NCBI GenBank assembly: GCA_009760855.2
Contig: WPIO01000088.1
Location: forward strand, 1,200,001-1,264,000
Origin: Cristatella mucedo
Lineage: Eukaryota > Bryozoa > Phylactolaemata > Cristatellidae
DNA length: 64,000 nucleotides
Reading direction: 5' to 3'
Positions 9,421 through 20,478 of this stretch are shown here, piece after piece; the first letter of the stretch is position 1, and each line of letters begins with the position of its first letter. The notes under the pieces were generated by a model, which did not search any database, was not told where the DNA came from, and saw only the letters and a list, made by a program, of their open reading frames with translations. The translations under genes and the position numbers were made by a program.

Positions 9421-10077
9421 TTATCAGAATATATCAGTCCCTATTCATTTTGTATTGGCTACTCAACAAAGCCAGTAAATGTATAGGGCTGCATTCGATG
9501 CAATGTATATTGTATGTTCCATTTGATGCTAGCTGATCATTGTATGGTCAGCTAGCAACGCAGTCACCACCATCGGCGTCGGGTTGTGACCTCAAGAATG
9601 GTCCAAAAAAATTAAATTACTGCTGCTCAGCTGACCTTGATGCTAAAACATAGATTCATAGCCCTTGGCTTGCCGACGTTTACTTAACTTGTGACGTATA
9701 CCTTGCCAGAGATAACCGCGTTGACCTGAGGACAAAGAAAATAGTAAGTGAATTGGACTCGGAGAGTTAGGGAATTGCCTTGAGCGGCCAAACCAGCCTG
9801 CCACCGTCTGGCTCCGCCGAGCTAAGAGCACTACGTCTGTAGCTCCATGTCTGCCAAGAGATGTCATGTTAAAGGTGTGCTAAGTCAGGGAGACACGCAA
9901 AAATCGTATTACCAATGTGTGTGTGTGTGTGTTCAAGTGCTTCGATTGCAGGGAATCAATCGGTTTTGGCTTATGCATTATTTCATAAATCCGTCAAGCT
10001 TATTTCAAGGCCAATTCAGTCATGTCCGGCCAGCTCGTGCTACGAAGTCTTCAAGCAGCTCAAATGGACTGAGCTGT
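9421..10077. other. Unique sequence with an inverted repeat
   Basis: A 12-bp inverted repeat with one mismatch and a 5-nt spacer lies at 9528-9539 and 9545-9556 (GCTAGCTGATCA). A short TG run is at about 9917-9932. No gene recognised. Confidence 0.55.
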
Positions 10078-10215
10078 ATAATAGTAATAATAATAATAAT
10101 AATAATAATACATTTTCTACAGTCTAACTCAGAGAATTCGGTCCCTTTCTAGGCACTTTACTTTTGCTGCAAGGAAGCGTGATCGAATGGTTAGTGGCAA
10201 ACTCACGAATCGACG
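10078..10215 (-). mobile_element. LINE family A 3' tail
   Basis: On the minus strand the sequence gives the end of the family-A 3' UTR (GCAAAAGTAAAGTGCCTAG, then GAATTCTCTGAGTTAG), followed by an (ATT)n tail that reads as (AAT)n on the plus strand at 10083-10112. Confidence 0.85.
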
Positions 10216-10934
10216 GTCGGAGCTCTATTGTGGCACTTAACTGATACACATGTCACTCGACGCAACGTTTTATTATCGCCACCACTAAGGCACTCAAAGA
10301 GAAACGAGTCTCCGTGAACGCACTGGCGTAGGTTTGGCTAATGCAATTCATACGAGGCATTTCTATATCCGTATTTCTGTCATCAGCATTTTCGCACAAC
10401 ACCAATTCGCCGAATGGCGAAAGGCAAACGAACATGACTACAGCTATACGAAGTGGGTGAGAGAGGGACAGGTGCCCGGGAAGCGATGATGTGAGGGATC
10501 ATCACTAGGATGAGATGGATCATAGGCTCAAGACCCCGAGGAGGATTTTTGCCCCGAAAATCCTGTTTCTGAGCAGCAAATGCCGGCTAGAACACGCTAT
10601 TCCCAGATCGCCGCATTACGAACTGGCCATTAACTAGAATCCCTTACAAATGAATTCCGGAGTCTTGCAGTTGTTTTCAGCTGTTTATGTAATCCAAAGA
10701 ATCGGCTTCATTTGATTGCATCCAATCAAGTGCCTAAGAAATTGCTAACATTTTACCTTGCATACAGCCAGCGTACGTGCGGCATACATCAGTCGAGTAC
10801 GGGGTCACGTGTTTAGCAAAAAATAGGGAGCCGTCGAGCGGGCAGGCAGCGGGCTCAAATAACCAAAGTAGCATTACTAAGTGATAAATATGGCTACTCA
10901 GTATGTTCTTAGTTGCACTGTAGCGTGCACGTAC
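10216..10934. other. Unique sequence, no gene recognised
   Basis: No conserved frame or repeat family recognised. Confidence 0.55.
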
Positions 10935-11056
10935 GCACACACACACACGAGCAAACACACACGCAAACTCACACGCACACGCGAACACACGCGCAAACAC
11001 ACACACACAAACACAAGCGCACACACACGTGCGCACGAAAGCATGCACGTACGCTT

Positions 11057-11116
<60 letters not shown>
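10935..11116. repeat. (CA)n microsatellite, imperfect then pure
   Basis: CA units with CG and CAAA interruptions run to about 11056, then about 30 pure CA units at 11057-11116. A family-A LINE fragment follows within about 50 bp. Confidence 0.95.
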
Positions 11117-11118
<2 letters not shown>

Positions 11119-11164
11119 CAAGTAGCTCAGAACTGAAATCCTAATCCTGACGTTGCCAAGCTAG

Positions 11165-11392
11165 AACGCCGTATCATGATTAAAACGGACCTTTTTATTA
11201 CGGCTTTTGGTGGGTCTTTGTGATTCATCCTACGTGTGCTTGTACCTGCTTACACTACGCCTGCTGCTTGCAGATGTTACCACCAAGAATTTGGTAATGC
11301 TTTATATGCAGCATCTGTAAACTGCCTATAGAGAGACTTAGTTCTCTGAGGGCGCTATATCAATTGTATTATTATTATCCTTATAACAAAAT
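11165..11392 (+). mobile_element. LINE family A 3' fragment
   Basis: The end of ORF2 (AAACGGACCTTTTTATTACGG, diverged) is followed by GTGGGTCTTTGTGATTC, the 3' UTR and the tail CTGTAAACTGCC...GAGGGCGCTATATC with a short (ATT)n at about 11369-11380. Confidence 0.85.
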
Positions 11393-11963
11393 TATCTGAA
11401 GCTGTTTTAACTCACAGTCTTTATGTACAGCGATGCCATTTACTTGCGATTATCTAGGCTGGAGACGATGTAGCGAGCATTTTTCCTCATTTCCTCATGT
11501 TTTTCTCATTATTTACATTTTACCCACTAAGATCTCTCTCGCCCTCTCTGATTCTGCTTGACGCATCCCTCATACTTTTACCCCTGTTCTTTCTCTGCCT
11601 CCTTCGATCTCACTCGTGTCATGTGTGCTCGCTCGCTAATTCTTTAGATATTTCCGCTGGCTTCATCTCAAACTTGATGTTCTGCTCTCCATGTCTCTGT
11701 GTCTGTCTGTCTCGCCCTCTGTCATTGTCTCCGTACTGCCTCCGTAACGGTCTCTGTGTCGCTACCTCTGTCCTCCTAAATCAATTTCTCTTTCCCTACC
11801 CCTTATTGCTATATTCTGCTCTCGCGTCAAGATGATTACACTCGCTCACGCATTGCCGCTGCTTCCCCGAAGGAGTTTTTGCGAACCTATAACTTTTTTG
11901 GATTCTTCCGCTATTACTTTCCCGTTAACTCTGTTCATCCCACTTGATCTTCGGCTCTCTCTA
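11393..11963. other. Pyrimidine-rich unique sequence
   Basis: T/C-rich sequence leads into the CT tract. A plus-strand frame of 112 codons (11497-11835) is Ser/Leu/Phe-rich because of this composition. No gene is supported. Confidence 0.55.
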
Positions 11964-12256
<293 letters not shown>

Positions 12257-13265
12257 GGGGTCTCTCTTCTTTCTACCTTTCCTACGCATCAGCTCTATGT
12301 CTGGCTTTGCGTACATGCATACATACGCACACGCATGCATATTCCAATTAGGATTAATGAACAATTGCATATTTTCAATCAGCTAATATACGCAAGATGG
12401 ACTAGCTTCAAAATAATCCTAGGCCATCAATAGTTATTTGCAATTTCTTCGTAGCAAAAACCTTAGCGTTCCTCGACGCTAAATTTGTTTCTTGAATTCC
12501 CAACTAATCAAACTATCAGAATTCTAAGAAGAGATAAAACGTCGCCGGACGATTGCGAGCAGCGAGCGGTTGCTTAACGCTGAGCGGTCGCTTGGTTTCG
12601 ATCGGAAAGCTGTGTTATGGTCTCAGTGCCAAGTCAGCTTTAGCTGATCATTGATGATGTCGAAAGTGAAGTGAAAGATTACTTTGAAAGATATTTCCAT
12701 TCGCAAAAGCAGGTGCTTGCTTGCTGATGCTTTGATTAAGCAGGGAAACCTGTGCAGATCCAGCTGACCAGACGCTGGCTGAGAGCGAGCACCCGGTACC
12801 GGGTCTTGCTCTCAGGCTCTCCGCAGGTGCACGAGTCCTGCGAAATATGCAGGCAAGGGGGCGGGGTGCGCTGCAGGTGCACACAATGCCGAACGCCGGT
12901 GTGGCATGGCAACACGGTCACGTGACATCAGATCCTCCTGAGAACGGAGAAGTAATCCCTATTTTTCTCGAAGATTGATAGTCCAACAATGTCATGGATA
13001 CCGCAGCTGACAAAACCAGGATCTAAGCTGGCAGTTAGAGATGCCTGCACCGCTAAAATGGGGGCCACGAATGGGTGGGGTCGTCAGCCTGGCGACTCGC
13101 TTGACTGGCGATGCTGAACGCCAAGGTGACGGCTGATATTGCTGAACCCTTCCGCCAGCGCTTCGGCACTGCACGTGCAGACCGCTTCGCGCGCGTGCAG
13201 CCAGTCCCTCGCCAGCGAGCCTAGCCCTTAGAGCTTGGAGTGAGTGAGTCAGCGGGCAGCCTCTT
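12257..13265. other. Unique sequence, no gene recognised
   Basis: A 14-bp palindrome ACCCGGTACCGGGT lies at 12791-12804. The last 200 bp are GC-rich. Open frames are shorter than 80 codons and no family is seen. Confidence 0.55.
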
Positions 13266-13360
13266 CCTAGAGGGAGAGAGAGAGAGCAGAGAGAGTGAGA
13301 TATAAATATATCTCATATTTCTCATATTAAATAAATAAATATATATATATATATATATCT

Positions 13361-13395
<35 letters not shown>

Positions 13396-13398
13396 TCT

Positions 13399-13440
<42 letters not shown>

Positions 13441-13445
13441 AGATC
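13266..13445. repeat. GA run followed by (TA)n tract with palindromic ends
   Basis: A short GAGA run is followed by AAATAAATAAATATATAT and three TA runs separated by ATCTCTTTATA and AGATCTCTTTATA, ending TATAAAGAGATC. The separators are inverted copies of each other. Confidence 0.92.
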
Positions 13446-13454
13446 ACTTTTAAA

Positions 13455-13922
13455 ATACAATAAAGAAAGTTCATTTGTATAGTTTCCTAAGAAAACTTAT
13501 TCTCTATTCCGGCTCTTCGCATATGCCACGGAGCTCGAGCCCGCAAGCTATGCCAAAAAATAAATAATAATAATAGTACATCTGATAAAGCGCCCTCAGA
13601 GAACTCAAATCTCTTTCTAGACGCTTTAAAATTGCTGCAAAGGAAGCACGATCGAATGGTTAGTGGTAGAATGCTCAATAAACAACAAGAATAGCACGGA
13701 TAGAGGTGACATGCACAGGGTCAGCATGAAGGTGTGGTTAGTGGCAGCGTGCACAGTGTCAGCATGCATAAGCACATAAAGAAAGAATCACGCGGACCCA
13801 CTAAATGCTGTGATAACTAGTTGCATTTTTAGTTTCTTTTTAAATGTGGCGGCATTCATAAATGCTGTGGCATTCACCTTGACCTCGATCTTGGCGAGCA
13901 CTTAACCACTGTACCAAGCCAG
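13455..13922 (-). mobile_element. SINE family B, split by a LINE family A insertion
   Basis: On the minus strand the SINE head lies at 13860-13922 (box A TGGTACAGTGG, plus coordinates 13906-13916, followed by GAGGTCAAGGTGAATG). The second half lies at 13455-13555 (box B region CGGGCTCGAGCTCCG, GGCATATGCGAAGAGCC, ending ACTATACAAATGAAC). It matches the SINE at 1351-1497 segment by segment. The two halves are separated by a LINE 3' fragment in the same orientation. Confidence 0.75.
13556..13859 (-). mobile_element. LINE family A 3' fragment inside a SINE
   Basis: Read on the minus strand: ACATTTAAAAAGAAACTAAAAATGC (end of ORF2), CAGCATTTAGTGGGTCCGCGTG, the UTR motifs GACACTGTGCACGCTG and GACCCTGTGCATGTC, GCAGCAATTTTAAAGCGTC, GAGTTCTCTGAGGGCGC, and an ATT-rich tail. 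It is a 5'-truncated LINE copy with a complete 3' end. Confidence 0.88.
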
Positions 13923-14660
13923 CGCTTTGCTAAAGAAACCTCATACTGTCTCTGTTAATGTCAGATTTATAATCAATTTTGAAGGAAAAACTTGAAAACA
14001 GAGAAATACTTTGTAAGCATTTCGAGGTAGGCCTGCCTCACCTGGATTGGTCGCCATTTCAGCTGCTTATCAGGAGGGGCAAAGCTGGCCTTGAATACAG
14101 CTGCCCATCTGCCTTGCTCGTGCTTTTGATTTTACTGGTTTGTTCGTAATAGAGTGACGTGAAGATTTCTAAAGTGACGGACGCATGATCAACACGTGTG
14201 ACAAAATATGGACACGCGACAGGACGATTCTCTCTACGGGCGTCTGCTCCGTCTGCTGACGCCACTTCGCTGACCCTGACGCTGATTGGAGTGCTCAAAT
14301 TCCTGCTCAGCGAGCTGTCTCATTTTTCCGAAAAACAAAATATCCAAAGAAAGATGTCCTTGTACTGCAGACTGCAAAATGGCTGGCGAGGCGATTTTTA
14401 GCTTCGTATCGGCCTATTGATGCATTCAAGAACATCGCAGCCGAAAGCGCTCCCGAGGTCATCTGACAAGCTAATTAATACTCACAAGCCGCGTGCGTGT
14501 ACTTTCATGGTGGCCGTTGTCTTCAGTTTCTCTCTCGATGGCGACATGGAGTTTCATTCAAAGCTCATCCTCGAGTCAATAAGAAAAAACATAGTGAGAC
14601 ATCTGTACAGGGCGAAATTAATCTCTAATCTCTAATAGCGCGAAATTAATCTCTTCCTGT
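13923..14660. other. Unique sequence with a short direct repeat
   Basis: GCGAAATTAATCTCT occurs twice, at about 14611-14625 and 14640-14654, just before the hairpin at 14661. No gene recognised. Confidence 0.55.
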
Positions 14661-14700
14661 GCACTTTGCACCTGCTGCAAGGGCAGCAGGTGCAAAGTGC
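14661..14700. repeat. Perfect 18-bp inverted repeat with AAGG loop
   Basis: GCACTTTGCACCTGCTGC at 14661-14678 is exactly complementary to 14683-14700, with a 4-nt spacer AAGG. A transcript from either strand would fold into a very stable hairpin. Confidence 0.95.
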
Positions 14701-15162
14701 GGGTCAGTATAACATGTACTGCGGCTGCCAGCTAAGCAGAAGCAGCAGCACCGAACAGTTCACGCAGACCCAGCAAATGCTTGAGAAACGGGTGCATCGA
14801 AGCTTCTTTTGATGAGTTGTCCAGTCAGCGGAAGTCGTGACGTCGGGGTTTCCGACGATGCTCACTCGATTTAACCCACAGGTAACCTTCAGTAGAATTT
14901 TCTCCACTGCAATTGCATCGAGGCAGGAATTTCTATTTATACTGCAGCAAGTGCTCTTTAACCTACTTAGATAGATTTTATTTAGATTTACACAGATAGA
15001 TAGATTTAGACCAGAAAGTCGTTTATGCTCGCAATTTTTCACGTGGCTCGTTAGCCGTGCTCTCTCCTGTTTTTCTCGCTGCACGCACCCAGCTACGCGA
15101 TGCCCAGCTGCTGCCGGAGTGGCGCCACGCCCACGCCCACTCTCCGAAGCAGCAGTAAACCA
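14701..15162. other. Unique sequence, no gene recognised
   Basis: A short GATA/TAGATT-rich patch lies at about 14968-15006. A minus-strand frame of 126 codons (14704-15084) shows no known domain. Confidence 0.5.
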
Positions 15163-15330
15163 CTAGCTTGACCTGCGGCTGGGCAAGGTGCTTGACCAGC
15201 TCACCACTCAGATCGTGGGCTCGAGTCCTGCAGCGAGATATTCTTTATAGTCCTCTGCAAGCTGCTGGGTAATAGCCACCGGGGGCTCACTAGCCGCTGC
15301 ATAAATAAGGTCATATATTGCTCGATCAGC
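15163..15330 (+). mobile_element. tRNA-derived SINE, family A, diverged
   Basis: Box B GGGCTCGAGTCC lies at 15217-15228. It is followed by the family-A body (TTCTTTATAGTCCTCTGCAAG, then GGGTAATAGCCACCGG, GGCTCACTAGCCGCTGCATA) and ends GCTCGATCAGCC. Box A is degenerate (CTGCGGCTGGGCAAGGTGC near 15174). Confidence 0.7.
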
Positions 15331-15439
15331 CAATCAATAATCTGCTTCTTTTTACTTTTTATTTACCACCCTTAGAAAATCTAACCGCTAGCAGCGACAG
15401 AATCGCGTTTGCCAACCACATGGCTCGGACTAATTTTAA

Positions 15440-15445
15440 CGAATT

Positions 15446-15481
<36 letters not shown>

Positions 15482-15760
15482 TATATAAGAGTATAATATA
15501 TATATTTATACATTATACTTTATATAGTAACCATTATATATATATATATATATCATATATATATATGTATCACTATATATATATATATATATATATCAAA
15601 TATCATATATTCCATTCATCATAATGAGCTAATATACATATACAATATCTATAATATGAGAATATATATATATATATTCTCATATTATAGATATTGTATA
15701 TGTATATGAAGATAAGATACAAAGAATATATGTATATTACCTCATTATTAGGAAAGCTAC
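15440..15760. repeat. AT-rich palindromic region with a 76-bp perfect palindrome
   Basis: TA runs and CATATATA units surround a perfect spacerless palindrome at 15632-15707 (38-bp arms, centre between 15669 and 15670). An outer inverted repeat, with one mismatch in 22 bp, pairs 15621-15642 (ATAATGAGCT...) with about 15728-15749 (...CTCATTAT). Such sequences can extrude cruciforms. Confidence 0.95.
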
Positions 15761-15764
15761 ATAT

Positions 15765-16150
15765 AAAATGAGCTCTAGCTCAACGGCACGCCGCCTCACT
15801 ATCCTGCTCACGCAGACGTCGCCCGTTGCACCCGTCAGAACCAGAAAGGCCGCTTTTTCGCCGGTCAGCGTCTCCCTCGGCGCAGTCGTCGGCATAGTCG
15901 CACTGTCGGCCAGGGAGCAGAGCCAGGTCCGGGGCCTGCGGCCTGCAGTCAGCCGGCGAGAGGAAGGCGCGAGAGCTCGATAATCCGCCCGAAAGGACTC
16001 GCTGAGCCGGGCTGGCCTCCGTCTGCGGATTACCTCCCCCTGCGCCTATGCCCTGCAGCGCGGCTCGCCTAGCGGTCTCAGGCGTCGGTTGCAGGGCCTG
16101 GCGCCGGAACTTGCAACTGTTCGGGCTGCTGCCACCGCTGCCGCCTCCAC
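15765..16150. other. GC-rich unique segment
   Basis: It holds overlapping open frames of 71 and 88 codons on the plus strand. Neither resembles a known protein and both are likely compositional. Confidence 0.5.
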
Positions 16151-16154
16151 GAGC

Positions 16155-16210
16155 TTACCACCCACGTGGTCTTTATGACTTTGTGGAGTTACAGACGGAG
16201 AGACATTACA
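16155..16210 (+). mobile_element. LINE family B 3' terminal fragment
   Basis: TACCACCCACGTGGTCTTT, then ATGACTTTGTGGAGTTACAGAC and ACATTACATTACATTACC match the last 55 bp of the family-B copies at 36095-36150 and 9350-9410. Confidence 0.82.
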
Positions 16211-16254
16211 TTACATTACCTGGAACGGTCGACGGACGATATTTTGAAGGAGTG

Positions 16255-16335
16255 CTAACGATAGTAATAGTGATAGTAATAGATAATAATGATAATAGGA
16301 TAATAAGATTGTAATGATGATAATAATAATACTAC
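16255..16335. repeat. (GATAAT)n-like imperfect repeat
   Basis: Degenerate AGTAAT, GATAAT and AATGATG units. Confidence 0.85.
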
Positions 16336-16829
16336 AAATGATTTAATTATAATAGCGATATTGTCGTTCGCCTAGCGCCCAGAGGGCGAATAAAATCTTT
16401 AAGCTGGCTCTTTGCAAATGGCTGCGAGCATAGATATAACTTGCTGCAAGATAAGCGGCAAGAGAGGGCTGTTGACGTTCGCGGCGTCGCACTTACGCAA
16501 GCGTGCAAAAGCAAACGCGAAGGGCGTGCTAGCACACCGGCGTGCAAACGCACACTGCAGTGGAGGTCACTCGGAGTCACCGGGGTCACACGTGGGCTGG
16601 ACGACGCCTAGTAATTAGCGTAGTTCGCTGAGTCACTTTCAGCGCGAAAATGACGCTCAGGAACGAAAAGAGACGCGATTTCAAAGCGGCGCAGGGAGAC
16701 TGCAGCAGGGAAAGCTAAGCGAAACCGATGCGTCTACAGCCGACGCGCGAAAATGACGCTGTCAAAGCGACGGGGTCAAGGACGGAGGTCAAGGGCGGCT
16801 GCAAGCTAGTGCTCCAAGCTACTTGTACA

Positions 16830-16833
<4 letters not shown>
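16336..16833. other. Unique sequence, no gene recognised
   Basis: Moderately GC-rich, with open frames of 80 codons or fewer. Paired GGGGTCAAGG and GGAGGTCAAGG motifs lie near 16774-16796. Confidence 0.5.

Positions 16834-16924
<91 letters not shown>
16834..16924. repeat. (GA)n microsatellite
   Basis: About 45 uninterrupted GA units. Confidence 0.98.
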
Positions 16925-16927
<3 letters not shown>

Positions 16928-17127
16928 CGAGTATCTCCACAGCGAATCGGTGCTCGGCTGGGAGCCATTGAAGCTAGGACGGAAGTGCGGTGCAATGCGG
17001 CACCTACGCTGCTGATGACAGACCAGACGAGCCTCTGTCTGGGCGCTGCACCACCGGCTGCAGACGGTTAACGGAGCCGGAAGTCCCGAATGCAGTGATT
17101 CACACGTTGACAGCGTTCGCGCCACAG
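16925..17127. other. Short unique segment
   Basis: No gene or repeat recognised. The open frames are Arg/Glu read-through from the GA tract. Confidence 0.5.
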
Positions 17128-17290
17128 CTAACCACATTTTACGTTTGCTGACATTGTGCCTGCTACTATACTAACCGTTCATGCTTCCTTTACAGCACGT
17201 GCAAAGTGGTGGCTAGAAAGTGCTCAAAAAAGGTATTATTGTCATTATTGTTATTATTATTATTATTAGTAGTAGTAGTAGTATTAATCG
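17128..17290 (+). mobile_element. LINE family A 3' tail, diverged
   Basis: TGCTGACATTGTGCCTGCTAC, then CTAACCGTTCATGCTTCCTT, ACAGCACGTGCAAAGTGG and a degenerate GAAAGTGCTC lead into an (ATT)n/(AGT)n tail at about 17232-17285. Confidence 0.8.
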
Positions 17291-17693
17291 TAGTAAGGAA
17301 GACGCGCGATTTCACTGACGCCGCAAGTGCAGTGCGTAGTCACCGGCGAATCAAATGGCGAGCGGACGAGGCACATCCGGTGGCGGCACTCGCGGGCAGA
17401 CAGACAGCTGCCTTGCAAGAGAACTACTCGATTACGTTCTTCGTCGAAGCTGCAGCAGGTTCGTCGGTCGCCGCCGCACTACGCCGCCGCTGCCGCCGAT
17501 GAGTAGCTGCCGCGAAACCGGATGTGGTGACGCGACAATTCGTACACACTCGCAGAGTGGCCGAAAGTTGACTGGAAGCCGACGCTAAGCACGTTGCTTT
17601 CGCTAGCGTGCACGGCGGTGTTTTTCGCCTGCGCGCGCGCTTGCTCCGCGCGCCGTCGCATTGCTGCGACTACGCTGCCAACTTCGACACTTC
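17291..17693. other. GC-rich unique segment
   Basis: Open frames occur on both strands. They are dominated by Arg/Ala from GC-rich triplets and no gene is supported. Confidence 0.5.
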
Positions 17694-17694
17694 T

Positions 17695-17753
<59 letters not shown>
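17694..17753. repeat. (CCG)n trinucleotide repeat, about 20 units
   Basis: Pure CCG units. The poly-Arg, poly-Ala and poly-Pro frames across it are artefacts. CCG/CGG tracts of this kind can resist nucleosomes and form hairpins. Confidence 0.98.
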
Positions 17754-17754
<1 letters not shown>

Positions 17755-17987
17755 TTTCTCGCCGGCCACGAAACGCACCGCCGCCATATTTCTCAGGAGA
17801 TTTTCAACTTTCTCGCGAGTTCTCGCCGGCCACAAAACAAATTCTCGGGAGATTTTCAACTCGCTTCGGTGGCCACGCGACGGACGCGCGTGCGCTCGGT
17901 ATCGCGACTGTGAGTACGCTCGGTTGAGCGCTTCAATTAGACGACTAACAATTCAATTCGATACTTCAATTAGGCGATTTCAATTAG
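17754..17987. other. GC-rich unique segment with short direct repeats
   Basis: Two copies each of TCTCGCCGGCCAC and GGAGATTTTCAACT(T/C) occur at about 17757-17862, a duplication of about 60 bp. CAATTAG(A/G)CGA units recur at about 17934-17983. Confidence 0.6.
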
Positions 17988-17995
17988 ACCTGCTG

Positions 17996-18040
<45 letters not shown>

Positions 18041-18041
18041 A
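17988..18041. repeat. (CTG)n repeat, about 15 units
   Basis: CTGCTGCTA followed by a pure CTG run. Confidence 0.97.
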
Positions 18042-18360
18042 CCGGAATAGGTGCAGTGACTCGGAGCGGTAGCATTCGCAGCGACAGCACGAATGAACGC
18101 ACCGTGGCCTTTTCGCGAGAACTCGGGAAAATGCTGTGACGAGTGGATTTTCAGCTTATGCTTGAAAGTCGCCACCTATGGGATGCCGCGACGTCATTCG
18201 AGAGTGGAGCTCCAGGCTTTTGAGAGCAAGCGAACATAAGGCATCGTCGTCGCCGAAGGATTTCAAGTTCGCCGAGTCACAGCTAAACGACGTTAGTCTG
18301 AAGCGCTGGTTATGGAAGCTGGCAAGGCCCTAGGATTGGGAAACAGCACTGAGATGTAGG
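18042..18360. other. Unique segment between CTG and CAG arrays
   Basis: No gene or mobile element recognised. Confidence 0.5.
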
Positions 18361-18859
<499 letters not shown>

Positions 18860-18879
18860 AGCGAATTGAGGTACATGCA

Positions 18880-19145
18880 ATTGAACGACAAAAACCTTCT
18901 TTCAGTCATTGCGTGCTGATTAAAGAAGAGCCAGTGCAGGTCGGTGAGAATCTGTGCAATGTGGCAAGCGCGATGCTCACGACAGTCAAGTCTGGCTGCA
19001 GAGTTTTTCACCCATGTTAAGCACCTTATTGCCTAGACAAGGAAGACCTGAAATCGGCGAGTTACAGAAGTGGAGACCGGATATCACATATGCATGGACC
19101 AACCATAGATGCGGTATACCTGTCTTACCGGGCAGAGTAATTGTG
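18880..19145 (-). mobile_element. LINE family A internal ORF2 fragment
   Basis: On the minus strand LNSAARLDCREHRACHI followed by LTDLHWL can be read, equivalent to QNSAARLVCRERxxxHIAPLLADLHWLP in other copies. The upstream part (19020-19145) matches the 5370-5460 region with shifts. The 3' half of the element is absent. A CAG array begins about 20 bp from its broken end. Confidence 0.8.
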
Positions 19146-20370
19146 AAGCTGGATAGCTGAGAGTAAGCTGACTTGATCGTTGAGCTGATGTGGTCGTTCA
19201 GTGAAAGTTCACTTTAGAACAGGACACCCGGCGATTGTGCAGACGCCACGGGAAATATTCTGGAGGAGCCCATTTTGAGGGGGGAGGTTTTCCAATTTCT
19301 AAGTAACATTAGGGTTGCTTTTAACTAGTAAGCTGGTTTCATCATCATTCAATTTGAGTTAGCTTGTAGCCATTCAAGTGCAAATGTCAGTAATACGTGC
19401 GGGAAGAGAGTTGAGAGACTTTGACAAGCTGGACGGCTGGGAGGGATCAAAGCACAGCTGTACAGCTGTGTGTCGTCTGCTTAGAAATGAAAGCCCGGAT
19501 TGTGCTAGCTACAAACTTCACACTGGATAAGAATATTTTAAGATGCACTGCACCTTCAACGCCAAGTTGCATTTTTACCCAGACCCGGGAGAAAGTTCGT
19601 TTTGGATGCAAGTTCTCGCTTTCGCAACAAAATTCGCGTCCGCGTCTAAACAGACGCCACCACAGCTCCTGAGCCGGATATCGGAGCCCGCCGGAGGATA
19701 GCCGCTAAATGTTTTGTTCAAGATTCATCTCCGCCTGTTGTTTTTTTGCACATTCGTCACAGGACGCAAGAGTAGGCTGACTGACACCTCCCGAGTCCCT
19801 GCACGAACAGCAAGCAAATTCCACTCACAAATGATTGGTTTCCTTCTGCTGGGCGTGAATCATTGGAATGAGGAGAAAATGGGGCTGACATCGCTTCCAG
19901 GGCCGTCGACATAAGCCTACACACGATGATGTGACAGATCTAGGATCTTGCTCCATCTGGACGGGGATGCGGCTTCTGCAGGCTTGTCTGGGAATCTCCT
20001 CGTTCGTCTTCTTGACCGTGACCTTAGGCAAATGCTCTCGACCTTGACCTTGCCCTGGTTACCTCCCCGGTTTTCTCCAGCCACTCGGTTTTCGCTGCTT
20101 TAGCTGTTCATTTCAAGCCTCAAGGCTGACAGGCTCTTTTTTGGTGGACTAAAGATGGCATGCATTTCCTACAGTGACTACGTTCTAGACTCCGCTCCGG
20201 ATTCCCTGCGAATTGCGTCCGTAAATGTTCACCAATTAAGCAGGAAAATCCACAACAATGGAAAAACACAGTGAATCCGGAGCAGGTAGAGACACTGGCA
20301 TTGGGAAGTTGTAAGGAAGAATGCAGACTAGACGAAATACGGAACAGCCTGAAGAGCAGATAATCAGCGT
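19146..20370. other. Unique sequence, no gene recognised
   Basis: Open frames reach at most about 85 codons with no recognisable domain. Paired motifs GACCGTGACCTTAGGC and GACCTTGACCTTGCCC lie at about 20014-20055. Confidence 0.55.
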
Positions 20371-20478
20371 TCGTGCATGCACGCACACTTGCACATGCAT
20401 ATGTGCATACGCACACTTGCATGCGAAAAGTGCATGCATGTACTCGTGTGCATCCTAGCGTGTGTGCATGCACTTGCG
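20371..20478. repeat. Alternating CA/TGCA-rich segment
   Basis: GCATGCACG, GCACACTTGCACATGCATATG and similar units form an imperfect alternating purine-pyrimidine stretch. Confidence 0.8.
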
